Notes: a model not told the origin generated them from the sequence alone. A stretch of 64,000 nucleotides of DNA from Trematomus loennbergii (GCA_012861695.1 JAAOOA010000056.1:7832707-7896706), one strand, 5' to 3'. Counted from the stretch's first letter, positions 34,424-46,809 are shown. Translations and numbers: made by a program.

Positions 34424-37224
34424 ACTTAATATTAACTGGTCACAGCCATACATTTTCCCAATGGATCATAATGTAGCGAAGCCTGCAAGCTCTTTCAGGC
34501 AGTCAACTTGATACATACAGTATACACGTAGCCTTTCACCAACGCTGCTGCTTTTCTGCCCACTACCACCCCAGCATCCATCCCAGCATCCACCTGTAGG
34601 CTCCGGGGGAAAGTTATTTAATCATCACTCCTCAATGTTCCTCAATGGAACACATATTTGTGGGTCGAGAGCTATAGCCACCCAACTCAATATGCTTCTG
34701 ATATAAACAATTTGAACATGAGTTCACAACAATGTGTTTTAATAAGGTTGTAACAAATAATTATGAATATTATAAGTGTTAATAGCTATATTAATAAGTA
34801 TGTCCATAATCAAATGGAAAGTGATGCAGTAAAGTCAAAGCAAACAGTTTTATTTTTTCCATTGTACAAATTGTGATATTTTGATATGATTATTGTTATA
34901 AAGAATTGTTCATATTCATTTGTGTTAATATGTATACGTAACAAACCCATTAGACTGACGCATTATTTGTACATTTAAAATAAGTATTAAAAGTTATGCC
35001 GATTTGTACAGAAGTGTGATATAACACAACATTTCAAATGTAAAAGTCAGCAGGAAGCTAAGAAGGACTGGAATGTTTAGAGTTTCTGAAAGTTACAAAA
35101 ACAAACAATTTGTTCAGGGAATTGGGAATTTTGCTGATGTTGGTTTTCCCCTAAAATCAAAGACTGGAGTTCCTCTCCTGGCCGGCCTAATGCATTCTCT
35201 TCTCCCTCTCACTCACTGTAATTGCAATGCAATGATGTCAGCATGACAGCTGAGACAGAACGCGAGACAGCGTTGAATAAGCTGCCGCCACAGTATCAAG
35301 AGCACAAAAACGTATCTGAGACACTCTATGGGGTGTCAATTTAATCATGCTTAAACCAGGTATCACCTTCCTCCATGATTCCACCATTGACAAAGAATCC
35401 TCCATACTGCGTTGCACTGAGCGGAGCCTCCTGCTTGATAAGGTATCTGTGACTGACAGGCTCACTGACACACACACAACATATTTGATGTACATGTGGC
35501 TGAGCTCTGAGTCAGCACAATCCAGTAAATTGAATTACATTTTTGAAAACTTTTAACTGATATGATATACAAAATTATACAGTTTTGAAGGGAGACACAA
35601 CGGGTGAATAGGGTAAAACATTAACCTACTGTTTAGATGTCGCCATGAAATTACCCCAGTTGATCACTTTCATTACATTTTCAGATTTGTTATGTTTTAA
35701 CATGCAATTGAGGCATTATCTAATTATATATGTGCTAATTTGCCTCCATTTCCGCATCAGAAATATGAACATTGGATAAAAGCCAGGTTCAAAATTCCTT
35801 TTTTCATTCAGGGCATTTTGGATTCACATCATCACATACATAATCAATAAATACTGCATATTCTATATTTTAGGAATAAAATGTTGTATCAATCAGGCAT
35901 CAAGCAACAAATCGCAACAACGTTTTTAGTACGTTTTCCAACACCGTATATTGCGTTGGTTTATTGGAATTATCTGGCACAATGTTGGACAATGTATTTT
36001 TGTTTGTTTTTAAATATGGGGATTTTAAAATATTTATTGTTAAATCCCATACATACAACACACTGAAACAATATGAAATACATATTATGAATCACCTTGG
36101 AACCTTTCCAGTTGGTTTCTCTCAACAGTGCAATTATTTTTTGTATAACATATTTGGGAAATTCTGTGTAAAGATGTGCAAATGAGGACTTATCTAATGC
36201 TTTTATGTCTGTAAGTATACAGACATAAAAATACTAAGTTATTAACATAAACACCTTAAAGAGTTTTTTATTTCTTCACAAATCCGAAAGATATTATGTA
36301 ATAGTTTTAAATTCAGAAAATGTACCAGTTCATGAAAAGAAAATGTTTTTACCCAGGTGTCTCACCTTAACAAATAATACAATAGGGCATAAAACATTAC
36401 AAATATTTTAGTATTAAGTAACAGCTGTGACTCACAGAAGCATTCTTTGCTATGCTTTGTGCTCCATTCACTTTACCTGTAAAGTCAAAGTGAGTCATAG
36501 CATTGACACCCCCGGCCCACACACACACCCTCCCACCCATCACTGGCCCCCAGCCCCCATAGACAGTCTGCGGGCAAACTAGAAATAATTCATACGGCTT
36601 CCCACACAGGAGTGGGTGTCCTGTATCAGCCTGTGCGCTCCGCTGCCTGTCTGTTATCACCTGCAATTGAGGTAATCCACAGCACCATTATACTGCAGCT
36701 TATTGCACAGGAGAATATAGCTGCCTTCTGCACCAGCACCAACCCCTCCTCCCCCACAGCAACACCCCCACATGCTCCGTCACAGCTGAATCATACTAGA
36801 AAGTTGACACCTACCAGACCAACAAACTCTCAGCAGACATTTAGCACATTGACTCTATGTGTGTAGAAAACATAGATGCACGCACAGTAGAAAGCTGAAC
36901 TAAAGTAAAACATATTTCATATTTCATATCATAGGACACACATTTATAAGATTGTATCACCTAGAAAACGGTTTGTGTTTAAATTCAAGTGTTGCATGAC
37001 AGCGTTGGAAGAAGTTTTTTAATATATTGCTATATTTCACTATTACAAATCTATAATTGGTAGTATAATCTTGCGTTACATTTTGTAAGCAGCAAAATGT
37101 ACCTTTAGTTTCAAAAGTGACTATTGTGTTCATGTTCAGGTTTCTTGTCACATTGTAAAATTGTATGTTGTTTTTCTTTTGTGGCATGTTTACCTGCTTT
37201 AATGTTCAAAAAGCTCTTTATTTT
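34424..37224. other. Unique AT-rich DNA, no gene seen
   Basis: Chance open frames at 35238-35556, 35881-36185 and 36397-36866 with no family motif. A balanced-composition stretch at 35160-35480 might be conserved. A CA/C-rich run lies near 36510-36560. No transposon ends recognised. Confidence 0.45.
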
Positions 37225-37345
37225 TCTCATACTGCCTGTGCTGCAGCACCTCTTTTCACCCTCTGTCTGAAACCAGAGCCCAGTCTGCTCTGATTGGTTA
37301 GCTTGCCGGCTCTGTTGTGATTGGTCATACACTTAGAGATGTCCC
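37225..37345. mobile_element. MITE fragment
   Basis: Contains the GCCCAGTCTGCTCTGATTGG and TTGTGATTGGTCA words typical of a dispersed fish MITE, related inverted to 32660-32710. Ends not defined. Confidence 0.5.
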
Positions 37346-37509
37346 GTCCCGTAGCCTATCACGTAAAATGTGTTTGAGCGATAGCCAACAGAAGTGTGAG
37401 TAAACAATGGTCTACAATGGAGGTCTTTCTGGCAGTGGGGGAATGTGTGGGAGAGAAACTCCCTCTGCAGGGAATTATTTGTCTCTGCAGACCATTTACA
37501 TGCACTTAC

Positions 37510-37850
37510 ACTATAATAATAATAATCCTTATATTTGTTATAGCGCTTTTTCAATGACTCTCAAAGGGCTCCTTACAAATACACATTACACATACATATC
37601 ATACATACATGTGATGGTCATGTACTGTGGACAATACCCACAGGAGCAAATTCAGGTGAAGTGTCTTGGACAAGGACACAACGGCTTTACAGACGCAGCA
37701 GCGGCGGGTTTCACCCCCTTGATCTGATAATCAATGCACAGCGCACTGCGCCACACCGCCCATCTTCACACCTCAAAGTCATCAAGGCGCTTTACAAGTA
37801 CACATTGATATCATACACGTACTGTGGACAATACCCACAGCTATAGCACA
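37510..37850. repeat. Dispersed fish repeat with internal duplication
   Basis: Runs from a TAA-triplet stretch through a TATAGCGCTTTTTCAATGAC segment to a CTGCGCCACACCGCCC segment. The piece GTACTGTGGACAATACCCAC occurs twice (near 37623 and 37819). Class uncertain; the GTGTCTTGGACAAGGACAC part is frequent in fish repeats. Confidence 0.65.
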
Positions 37851-38889
37851 CTACAGGAAAGGGAAAACCCACAAAAGCAAAATAGGGCATTTTTAAAGCT
37901 ACAAGTTACAGCTACCATCAAATGTAGCTTTACATTTTTGAGTAAACGTACTTTTACAAATGCTTTAACAATATTTAGGCAGTTGAATTTTTTTTTATTA
38001 CATTTACATTATGACATTTGGGACAGCTGTAAGTGTACAAGGCAAAGATAACCTTTCTTAGATAAAAATACTTTTTCAAGAGTTGCACTGACAAACTGAT
38101 TTGAATCAAAGTCTTAACTTAATATCCAATTTTCACAACGAAACATAAAGTAGTTTCAGACTGACAACTCTACAATAAAAAAGCATTTGAGTGGGTTTAA
38201 TAATTCAACATACTAAGTTGCAAATTCACACAAATACCCATGCTACCACAGCCTCTCATGTTGCCACGGGGGCCAGAGAGTGCATTGTACCGGGAATTGT
38301 CAACATTCCCATGATGAGCCTGCAGGCCCTGCGGTCCGAGGAGGTGTCGAGACGAGGTGGGGGCCAAAATTGATTGTAAATGCTGAATTATTCAACCGAG
38401 CCCTCCACCATTTGAGTGAGTTTCTTCGGTTACGTTGAGAAGAGCTTTCATAGCAAAACAGGAGAAGATTATCTTCCACAGGCCCCCGTGGAGGCCCTGA
38501 ACGCCTCTCATTAACGAGACAAAGCATCTACAGCCCAGACACACTGACACAAATGTACACACACACAGAGAAATTCTGACACACGGACACGCATGCCAAA
38601 AGTGCTGCTGACATTGATATCTGATAGCTGTACACATACAATGGCCAGCATCCAAATCACACAGGATTAAAATAACAGGGGGAAAAATTAAATGAACGTG
38701 AAACGAATAAATTATCCCATATTTAGGTTGTTATTGAGAATTACAAGTCTTTCAACACTAATCCCTTGAAATCCATAAAACGCTCATCAAAGTGTTGCTA
38801 CTTTGATATGCTCCATTCATCCAAGTGTAACTGAGAAGCCCTCCTCTCACTTGAACAGCAGATACATTTTCAAAGAACAAAAACCGAAA
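37851..38889. other. Unique DNA, no gene seen
   Basis: AT-rich to 38240, then a balanced stretch at 38250-38620 with opposing chance frames (38191-38655). No domain recognised. Confidence 0.4.
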
Positions 38890-39480
38890 AAAAAGGCGAG
38901 CAAGAGATGCCAGCTAATCCTTGGCCTTAAGCTGTTAAAATATCCTGAGAAATAAAAAGTCCTTGTAATGTCTGCATTTACATATTTACAAGATTCCCAG
39001 AGCGGTCTCTGCGTAGCTATTGATAAAAAGACTTAAAAAGAGACATCGTGAACCCTACCTGTCAGTTCAAGGGGCAACATTTGTTCTACTTATTTAAATA
39101 TGGTTTCAATCTGCCATCAATCACAGCGTGTGCTTCATTACGAATAAAATGAGCATGGGCTCGATAAAAGTAATTAAATATAAATGCTTCTGTTTTACAG
39201 TGTCGTGGACCTGTTAATACAATTCAGCCTGACTCCAATTACGGAAGATCCCGATGACCTCATGGCCCATAATAAATCTATCTGATCACATTAAACGGAG
39301 GCATGGAGCGAGTGAGGCATTCAATGTAATGTACTCAGTGTGGACAAAATGAGAGGGGTTAGGATGCCAGAGATATGAGTGCAGAACCACAGGAAACCCT
39401 AGCTTGGCGTTGCAGGCCCTTTGGCCCGGGCTATCATTAAAAGAGTCGTTGAAATTTTAATTCTCTGATCACATTAAGTG
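38890..39480. other. Candidate conserved non-coding element cluster
   Basis: Nearly 600 bp without simple repeats, transposon ends or coding frames. It is rich in ATTA/TAAT, ATTTACATA and TGATCACATTA words characteristic of vertebrate developmental enhancers. The best candidate for deep conservation in the middle of the window, but judged by texture only. Confidence 0.35.
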
Positions 39481-39905
39481 CTGCGGGAAGACAACAAACT
39501 CTGCAGCACAGATCTTGGTGGTGTCGTCTCTTCCTGCAGAGAGATATAAAGGTCCTGCGGTATAAGGACACTCGCTCTTTTTTGGGTGCTGGTGTCTTAT
39601 GAGGGATTCCGTTACACCTTTGCATAAGATGATGGGTGTGTGTGTGACAGCTCGTTTCACCACCCGGACATCCTCGCTGTCCCGCGCATCTCTTAGCAGC
39701 ATGAAATCAAACAGGTGGCAGGTCACCCGAGGGAGATGCGCACACTGGTGTATCACTACACTTATGTAAACCATCAATCCATTTGTCTTTTAACCTGAGC
39801 CCTGAATCAAACCCTCAGATCTACATGCCTTCCTTAAGTCTGAATACATTTCCAAACTGACACCAAACCCATCCTTAACTGTAAAACCATTCTAAAATCT
39901 ATGAT
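39481..39905. other. Unique DNA, no gene seen
   Basis: Minus-strand chance frames at 39437-39777 lack recognisable domains. Confidence 0.4.
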
Positions 39906-40186
39906 CTACACTGTGACATTTTTGGCTGTACATTTACAGTCAATTACTGGCTACTAGTTGCATGGATTTGACAATAATTTACTGTAAATATTTTACAGTA
40001 AATTAGAATAAAAGTACAACTACATACTGTGACTTTACAGTTGCCATGCCCATGGAAGTACTGTGATATAGCAGTACAGAGCTGTGGTATTATGGTACCT
40101 TGCTGTACATAAATGACAGTAATTACCTGTATTTTCACACTTTTACTGTAAAAGTAATGCAACACAGTAGCCAGTAATTTACTGCT
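39906..40186. mobile_element. CACTGTAAAAA-type fish repeat
   Basis: Dense in TTTACAGT/ACTGTAAA words and colinear in part with 11400-11640 (shared TACTGTGACTTTACAG-like and GTAGCCAGTAATTTACTG words). Its right edge is cut by the LINE fragment. Confidence 0.65.
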
Positions 40187-40348
40187 AGGACTGTCTTAGG
40201 GAAGATAGCATTTAGATGCGCAGCTCCACTGTCTTGGAATAGTCTGCAATTGAAATGGAAACTGAGCAATCTGGTGCCACTAAATGTTTTTAAAGCTCGG
40301 TTGGATGCTACTCAATCGGAAGCTGTTGGTACCTGTTCATGTGGATAG
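40187..40348 (+). pseudogene. C-terminal end of a LINE reverse-transcriptase protein
   Basis: A 53-residue frame ending at TAG (40346-40348). It contains LGKIAFRCAAPLSWNSLQ, then LSNLVPLNVFKARL. This matches in order the C-terminal tail seen after the reverse transcriptase in fish CR1/L2-type LINEs: a G-K-x-A-F then A-P-x-x-W-N-S-L-Q then an F-K block. In the full element this end follows the endonuclease and reverse transcriptase that copy the RNA at the target. Both are missing here. It is joined to its own 3' UTR (40349-40515), so this is an ordinary 5'-truncated insertion. The exact LINE clade is not certain. Confidence 0.7.
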
Positions 40349-40515
40349 TTATGTAAATTGTAATCCCTGTAATGATGCTGTATGATGTCCTTTTTGTTGT
40401 TCTGTTTATGTTTTAATGTTTCATGTGGAACCTACTTGAGCAGGTCTCCCTTGAAAAAGAGATCAATGATCTCAATGGGATACACCTGGATAAATAAAGG
40501 TTTGAAATGATATAA
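40187..40515 (+). mobile_element. 5'-truncated LINE with 3' UTR
   Basis: The coding tail is followed by a UTR containing GAGCAGGTCTCCCTTGAAAA and ending GATAAATAAAGGTTTGAAATG. An inverted relative of the UTR lies at 21975-22070. It is inserted in, or abuts, a CACTGTAAAAA-type repeat. Confidence 0.75.
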
Positions 40516-41289
40516 AAATGTAAATAATACTATAATATATTGTAAATTTGACTAGTTAACTGGGATTTTACCATACACAACTGAATCTATCTCAATCAAC
40601 AAAGAAAAACAAAGAAAATACCCATTTTAATTGTGTATTCCTCCATTCAAGTGCAAAGTACATTTCACATGAAACTTTACATTACAACCTAACCTTACAT
40701 TAGTCCTGGACATGTCTACAAAGACATCCACTCGAAGTCAAGGAGTTTTCTAAAGAATGTGCTGACATGGGGGTTTATAACGCCACGCTTCTTCTTGGCT
40801 TTTGAGCCCGTCTCAGGGTTAATGCCCAGGAAGCACTTGAAAACAATAAGCCAAGACAACAACTTTCAATTTTACATAGATTTATATGTTGCATCGTTTA
40901 TTTTAAGGCACATGCAGCGGTGCCCCTTTCAATTTAAGTAAAACCTGCACCTTTTTTCTAACAACGTTTACCGCTCTTCTTTGGTTTTGCATGCGTCTCA
41001 AATTGGTCGCAACACAGCAATGTGAAACCTGGGATCAGAGAAAAAATACATTAACATATACACATACACATTTCAAATGTTAGAAGAAAAAATATCAGGG
41101 ACAATAATGTCGCAGTCGGTGCAACAGACAACACCAGCAGAGTTTCCGTTTTTGCCGGTCAACGTGTCCGTTAAAGTTTAAATCTTCCGGACAAAATGAG
41201 AAAAGTGCCGGCCAAAGGTCTTCTTTGTTATTTATTGAGCTTTAAAACAAATTGATAACGACTCTAATATTAAACAAACTAATTATAGT
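40516..41289. other. Unique AT-rich DNA, no gene seen
   Basis: A chance frame at 40759-40941. No transposon termini or RNA genes. Confidence 0.45.
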
Positions 41290-41625
41290 AGATGAACTAA
41301 ATCTAATCAATATTTTTGATTAGATTTCTAGCGAGAAGTGTATATTGTACTTTTAGAATCCACGTCCAGTCGATATGTAGGATCTATAGTTTGATAGATA
41401 TTACGAAGATGATTTGAGGTATGCGGCAGCGTCCATGTAAAGTTACGGTGTGAAAACAGTATTTCCGGTCTCGACGTTTTCATAATAAAACCAATGATCA
41501 AATATTTAACAGTGATATCTGCAGTACTCATCCACTAAAAAACATCAGTTTATCCTTGTTAATTATACGACATTAATTGGTTTAAATTGTGTACAATGCT
41601 TTTATGTTTTTCCCATAGGTCTTTC
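41290..41625 (-). repeat. Repeat family A, inverted copy
   Basis: Colinear in inverse orientation with 45540-45920, including ATCTGCAGTACTCATCCACT and GATGATTTGAGG words. A short perfect hairpin (AATCTAATCAA, five-base loop, TTGATTAGATT) sits at its left edge, 41305-41331. Confidence 0.8.
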
Positions 41626-41689
41626 TCTTTCGATTCTGAGAGACACATTTCTTTTTTCAGAGGTTTTGATAGGCTAAAACATCGAACTA

Positions 41690-43270
41690 CACCCATAATC
41701 CTGGATGTTTTAGCCGCAATGCACGTCGGGATATGGTGTTTATGCGATATGAAATCGGAAAACATTTAAAAAATAAATAAATAATACTTAATTCTGAGTG
41801 TTCTTGCTTTTCTCTTTGGAAGTCATCACATAACGGCATTGCAATACACGGTTCGGCTGCATTAAATATTACATATCTGCCGTAGTTCTGTATTTATAGA
41901 GCCCTGATGAGAAGACTTCTGGACAAACTGGAAGAAATGCCGCCAAAACTGAATACGTGACGTGGATCATAAATATATCAGCAATTAAACAACATCTTAC
42001 ATTTCTTTTCACACAATACGTCTCCTTGCAGTATCAACACTAATTTGGCTGACTTTTATATTTGATCCAATTAGTAGATAGTCTGTATTTACACCATAAC
42101 GGTGCACAGCTGATAGAAAGGGACTTGTAGTTTTTAAAGATATTACTGATTTACTGAACTACCTTTCCAACTCCTCATGCAGTTGACTGTTACGGACCGT
42201 CTCCACAGCAGCGTTAAAAAAATCTTGGAGGTGGGCGTATCTGAAGCTTGGGGATTTTTTGCGAACAACCAATCACATGAATCTCCCGCCCGCGACATAC
42301 GAAGCAAAAAAGCCCGAAGTAAACTGGATATAAACTCCCCAAAACAGGCGAAAACATACCACTGTCTCTGCCACCTCCCTCCATGCCTGGCTCCTCCGGT
42401 TTATATCCCGGTAGGTCTGGTCATAAAGCACCGGGTGATTGATTCGCTACCGCTAATTTGTCCTCCATTTTTTGGAATATGAGGAAATGACCTGCAGTAT
42501 GTCTCTCCCAGCATACACGCCGTTTGATTGGCTAGAGCTTGAACGGTCAGATTTGCGTACACGGGATTTGATTGGCTGCCGCTTCCACCTCAGCTTCAAA
42601 AGTTGAACATTGTTCAACTTTGAATCCTCAAAATCCTCAAAATCTCCGCTCGCCTGCCCACAATGCATTTCGGCGAAAAGTGAGGGAAAGTGACGTCACC
42701 CCATTCAAAGTGAATGGGCAGAAGCGTTTCAAGATTTTTTAACGCTGCTGTGGAGACGGCCCGTTACAGGTCTATACAGGTTCATGGTACAATGCATAAG
42801 CTTCAAATCGAGAGACTGAAACTGTATTCCTTTACCGTTCTGTTTTAATTTCACAATAAAGTTAATAGTCATATTATGTTTGATATTATTATGTTTCATT
42901 AACTAGACCACTGGTTTTTTAACCCGCATAGTGGTTAAAGCACGTTATTGAATTTTGTTGTTGAATAAGTTATATTTGATGAAAACATTTAAATATTAAG
43001 AGTAGCCTACATACAAAATAGGGGGAAAGTAGAAGGCATGATAGAAATAGAAAATAGAAAATATCAAGAAGATACTGTAGTGATCTCTACAATAAAACAG
43101 TTTAGTGCAGGACGTCCAAAGATATTAATAGGAGGATGTGCAAAACAGACAAACTAATAAGGCTTTATTTAAACATTAAATAATACTTTAAGTTAAGGTC
43201 TTCTTTTGAATAAGAAAAAAACTATGGGGGTATCTACAGATAAATATTAAGTCTGAAATAGTACTTAACG
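41690..43270 (+). mobile_element. Fragment of the 2.6-kb foldback family, split by insertions
   Basis: 41690-42128 matches the inner left arm of the element at 8281-10902 (about 9005-9415). 42925-42955 and 43115-43270 match its continuation (AGTGGTTAAAGCACGTTATTG, then the spacer from GATATTAATAGGAGG). Between them lie unrelated sequence and a complete MITE. Only one arm is present, so this copy cannot fold. Confidence 0.85.
42193..42762. mobile_element. MITE with long terminal repeats, 570 bp
   Basis: Left end GGACCGTCTCCACAGCAGCG and right end CGCTGCTGTGGAGACGGCCC, inverted over about 33 bp with few mismatches, flanked by GTTAC on both sides (42188-42192 and 42763-42767). The interior contains several GATTGG or CCAATC words. 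The 101-codon frame at 42177-42482 is not recognised. Superfamily unassigned. Confidence 0.88.
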
Positions 43271-43540
43271 TCTAATATATTGCATTGTTTATTTTGGCAT
43301 TTGACAATCACCTTCCCTGAATTTGACTCAGGTGTAACTAAAGTCTGATTTAAGGGTTGTTTATATTTCACATCATTAATCAGAATCTGCAAAGTAACTA
43401 TAATAAATGTAGTGGAGTAAAAATACCAGGTTAACCTCTGAATTGTAGTGGAGTAGAACAAAGTAGTACATGCTGCTGTAACAAAAACATTTCCCAACTT
43501 GGGATCAATAAAGTATATCTTATCTTATCTTAAGATGATC
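43271..43540 (+). repeat. Retroposon 3' end remnant
   Basis: Contains TGTAGTGGAGTAAAAATACC and TGTAGTGGAGTAGAACAAAG words, then CTTGGGATCAATAAAGTATA and a short CTTAT-rich tail. A polyadenylation-like AATAAA followed by a short tandem tail is usual for fish LINE/SINE 3' ends. Coding part absent. Confidence 0.55.
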
Positions 43541-43621
43541 GATGGCTACTGCCATATTTGCAAAATGTGCCTCTGAACCTTGACAAGTGCATGTTTCAGG
43601 CTTATCAATTAACAACAGGAG

Positions 43622-44970
43622 CAGTGGCGGCTGGTGGAAAATATTTTAGGTGGGGCTGTGGAAATGGTGATCAAACAATACTAGAGGGGTCCGGGGGGAT
43701 GCTCCCCGGTAATTTTTTTTGAGAAAAGACCCCTTAAATCATGACTTCTGGTGATGTTAGAGGGGGGGGGGGGAAGGACAATTTGAGGCTTAAAATATGA
43801 GAAGACTGATCAATACCTCCATAACTTCAGTGTGGTTAGCTATGAATCTTCCAAAACTTCCAAACACCTTGTCCTGGACATAGTTTCTACAGCATAAACT
43901 GTGCAACAGTACAGTAGGCCCACACAAACTGCAGAACACCGGGGCTTTGGGAACACTGATTTAATTCCCATTTAACCTGTTAAGGGGCTTTTTTCCCCCG
44001 TTTTTTTTCTCACGAAACTGTGTCTCAGGGCTTCTTAAAATGAATAAACTATTCATGTGTCCTACTCAGAGGAAACGCATCTAACTGATGATATGAACCA
44101 TGTTTACCGAAACAAAACACAAGTCTCACAAGAAGCATCTAAATGAGCCCTGAGCGAAAAAATGCTAACGCACTCTAGGTATAAATCAATCGATATACTT
44201 ATCGGATATGCACAAACAAGCTTACAAACTGAGATTCCACATATTCTAGAAATATAAGTATCATCACTGAGCGATCAGAACTCGCGACAGGGGAAGCAAA
44301 TACAGACATCACACGACGTAGCTTTAGGTAGCAAAACATGGAGATATGCTCACCTTTTGCAGAATAACAATTCTGATCAAAAACGAGAAAAACGCAGCTG
44401 AAGGTTAATCCATAAATTAATCCAATGTGTCTGTCACTTTGAAAAATGATTGATGATCCATAATTCCATTTTTATGTCAAAAACGGAGTTTTCATTAGCT
44501 GCTAAATGGTAGCTTCCAGAGTGTATGACAGCTTCCTGTTTTGTCTCCTTGGATACGAGTCCAAACAACTCACAGACTGCACCGGGCGCTCACGTAGGAG
44601 CCCTGTGACCATCATATTTGACGACGCTGATTGGCTGAAATTATGTTTTCGCGGCATAGTTTACACGTTACAGATAGCAACAGTCAGCTGCTAGTGGCTG
44701 CTGCTGCACTGGTTGAGGGCTCCTCTCTTAGCGCCCAGACGAGAGAAGGTACACGGGCAAGGCCAGGCAGGAAACATGTGACTTATCGTAACACAATTTT
44801 AAACGAGATTTTATTGTAGATTATACATTTTACTGATACCAATTATATAATATTTACCTTATATATATATTTTTTTTTAAATATATTTTTTATTTTATTT
44901 TTATTTTTTTTTTTTAATATGGGAAGGGTGGGGCGGCGCCCCTAGCGCCCCTATGGACCGGCCGCCACTG
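43622..44970. mobile_element. hAT non-autonomous element, 1,349 bp
   Basis: Left end CAGTGGCGGCTGGTGG, right end ACCGGCCGCCACTG, exact 8-bp target duplication AACAGGAG at 43614-43621 and 44971-44978. No transposase. The interior includes a relic shared with 16345-16400 and 32888-32966 (43975-44040), a G run at 43760-43771, and a pure A/T tract at 44855-44925. The last 190 bp are colinear with 34230-34413. Confidence 0.95.
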
Positions 44971-44978
44971 AACAGGAG

Positions 44979-45539
44979 GGGTCACAGACATAAGACCAGC
45001 TGTTAAATAAAGCTCTTCTGACCTTAGCTGTCATGTGGGTATATTAATGCTGCCCATTATGGACACAAGCCATTTTCAGCCATTAATTAATTATATGTTT
45101 TAAATTTGATAACACCACTGTGTTTCGTATCCCCTAAACCTCCAGGGGTGTACACAGTTTAATACTGGCAACTTCTAATTGTGGGAAATACGAAAACGTC
45201 TTTTAAAACTACAATTCCCAGTAGAGACGTGCCATAGATCATGTTGCGAAACACACAATAGCCAGCATGTGTAGTTCTGGGGGGGGCTGGGCTGGATAGT
45301 CTGCCGTGGTTCCATTCCATTTCAAAGAGCTGTTTGACGCTCGGCGTAACCTTGTTGCACTGCCACTCCAACATCCAATCACAGAGCTTGAGGACTAATC
45401 ACGGGGTTTGTAAAGCAAGGCGGATGTTGTAGTCCCGAACGATAGCTGAGGATTCTGGGTAGTGTAGTGTCTTCGGAAACTCTGTAGTGTCTAAACTCCG
45501 AAAAAACTATTTGTTTCTCCGAATGGAAGGTTAAAAACA
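44979..45539. other. Unique DNA and MITE-like stretch
   Basis: 45140-45480 begins near AAAACTACAATTCCCAG and has TTGTAGTCCCGAACG near its end, a loose inverted relation typical of a fish DNA-transposon family. No coding sequence. The minus frame at 45159-45374 is incidental. Confidence 0.45.
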
Positions 45540-45920
45540 CAAAAGCATTGCACACAATTTAAACCAATCAATATTGTGTAATTAACAAGGATAAACTGAT
45601 GTTTTTTAGTGGATGAGTAATGCAGATATCACTGTGTAATCATTTGACAGTGAGGGGAATACTTCCGGTTTTATTATGAAAACTTAGAGACCGGAAAAAC
45701 TGTTTTCACCCCGTGAGGGTTGATGCTAACTTTACATGGAAGCTGCCGCATATACACGTTATCCTGGCGAGACCTCAAATCATCTTCGTAATATCTATCA
45801 AACTATAGATCCTACACATCCACTGGACGTAGATTACAAAAGTACAATATACATTTCTCGCTAGAAATCTAATAAAAAAGCATTTTAATGGCCAAACTAT
45901 TCCACAATTTAGGATTTTCC
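45540..45920 (+). repeat. Repeat family A, uninterrupted copy
   Basis: Aligns with 31255-31318 plus 31803-31920 and, inverted, with 41290-41625. It supplies the empty site for the 479-bp hAT insertion (ACTATAGATCC at about 45805). Ends not defined, class unknown. Confidence 0.8.
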
Positions 45921-46692
45921 AGAGAGGGTTATTTGTGAATAAACGACAGTGTTTGCAATCAACGGGAGCATGTTGTTTCTTACACGACCACTAGATGTGC
46001 TACACTTTAAAACGTGACTCTGGGTCGTATTAAGCTGCTGAACAATCAACCTATATGGTCGTTTTTTGTAGGAGGACAGGTTGTCTATAATACACCGTTT
46101 AAGCCCGGATGCCCCGGGGGAGAAATGCTAACGCTAACGCTACATTAGCATCGGCGATCTTTTCTACTTCATGATATCTGCACAAATGGTTAACATTGAA
46201 CATTAAAAAGATCAGGCAGTTCAGGGAGAATTGAAGGAAGGCAGGCAGGCAGGCAGCTTTGCATGACATTCTTCTGGACGTGTTTCATTGTGGTGATAGT
46301 GAGGGTAGTCAATCCCTTGTTTGGCAAGACGTAGTGACGGCCATCTTGGTGACGTGTGTTGTTGTGCGAGACCAGAGATGTAGTTCATTGAGCGGTTTCA
46401 CCCAATAAAAGTCTTACTTCAAAGTTTTACGGCAAACATTTTTTTTTTTACTTGCAAAATTATCTTTTAAATTGACAAACATCATATGTGTAATTCGTGG
46501 CACAATTCAAACGGGATCGAAATATAACTTTTCTCTCGCCATTGACTTCAATACATAATTTTTCCGAAATAAGGTCCCATGGAGGTCCACCGGAAAGGGA
46601 GGGACTTCGCCTCTCTATTGCTTTTTTGTCGAGGGAACCGGAAGAAGCTTACTTCCGGGTTTTAGGATGCTCACCAGTCCGTCACAGCGGAG
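45921..46692. other. Repeat-derived DNA, no gene seen
   Basis: A short GGCA tandem run at 46234-46252 and a GGCTTTTTTGTCGAGGGAACC-like word at 46620-46640 related (inverted) to 33505-33525. No open frame of interest before 46667. Confidence 0.45.
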
Positions 46693-46784
46693 AGAGCTGC
46701 ATCATGTAGAGCTGCAGGTGATCATAGAGCTGCATCATGTAGAGCTGCAGGTGATCATAGAGCTGCATCATGTAGAGCTGCAGG
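46693..46784. repeat. 33-bp tandem repeat, 2.8 units
   Basis: Exact AGAGCTGCATCATGTAG-GAGCTGCAGGTGATCAT-type units at 46693-46725 and 46726-46758, and a partial third. Since 33 is a multiple of three the surrounding frame (46667-47101) stays open through it. Confidence 0.95.
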
Positions 46785-46809
46785 CAGTGGCAGTTTTTTT
46801 TGTCATACA

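Noticed and set aside
43760..43771. G run as a regulatory G-quadruplex
   Set aside because: A single uninterrupted mononucleotide run inside a non-coding hAT. No promoter context supports a regulatory role.
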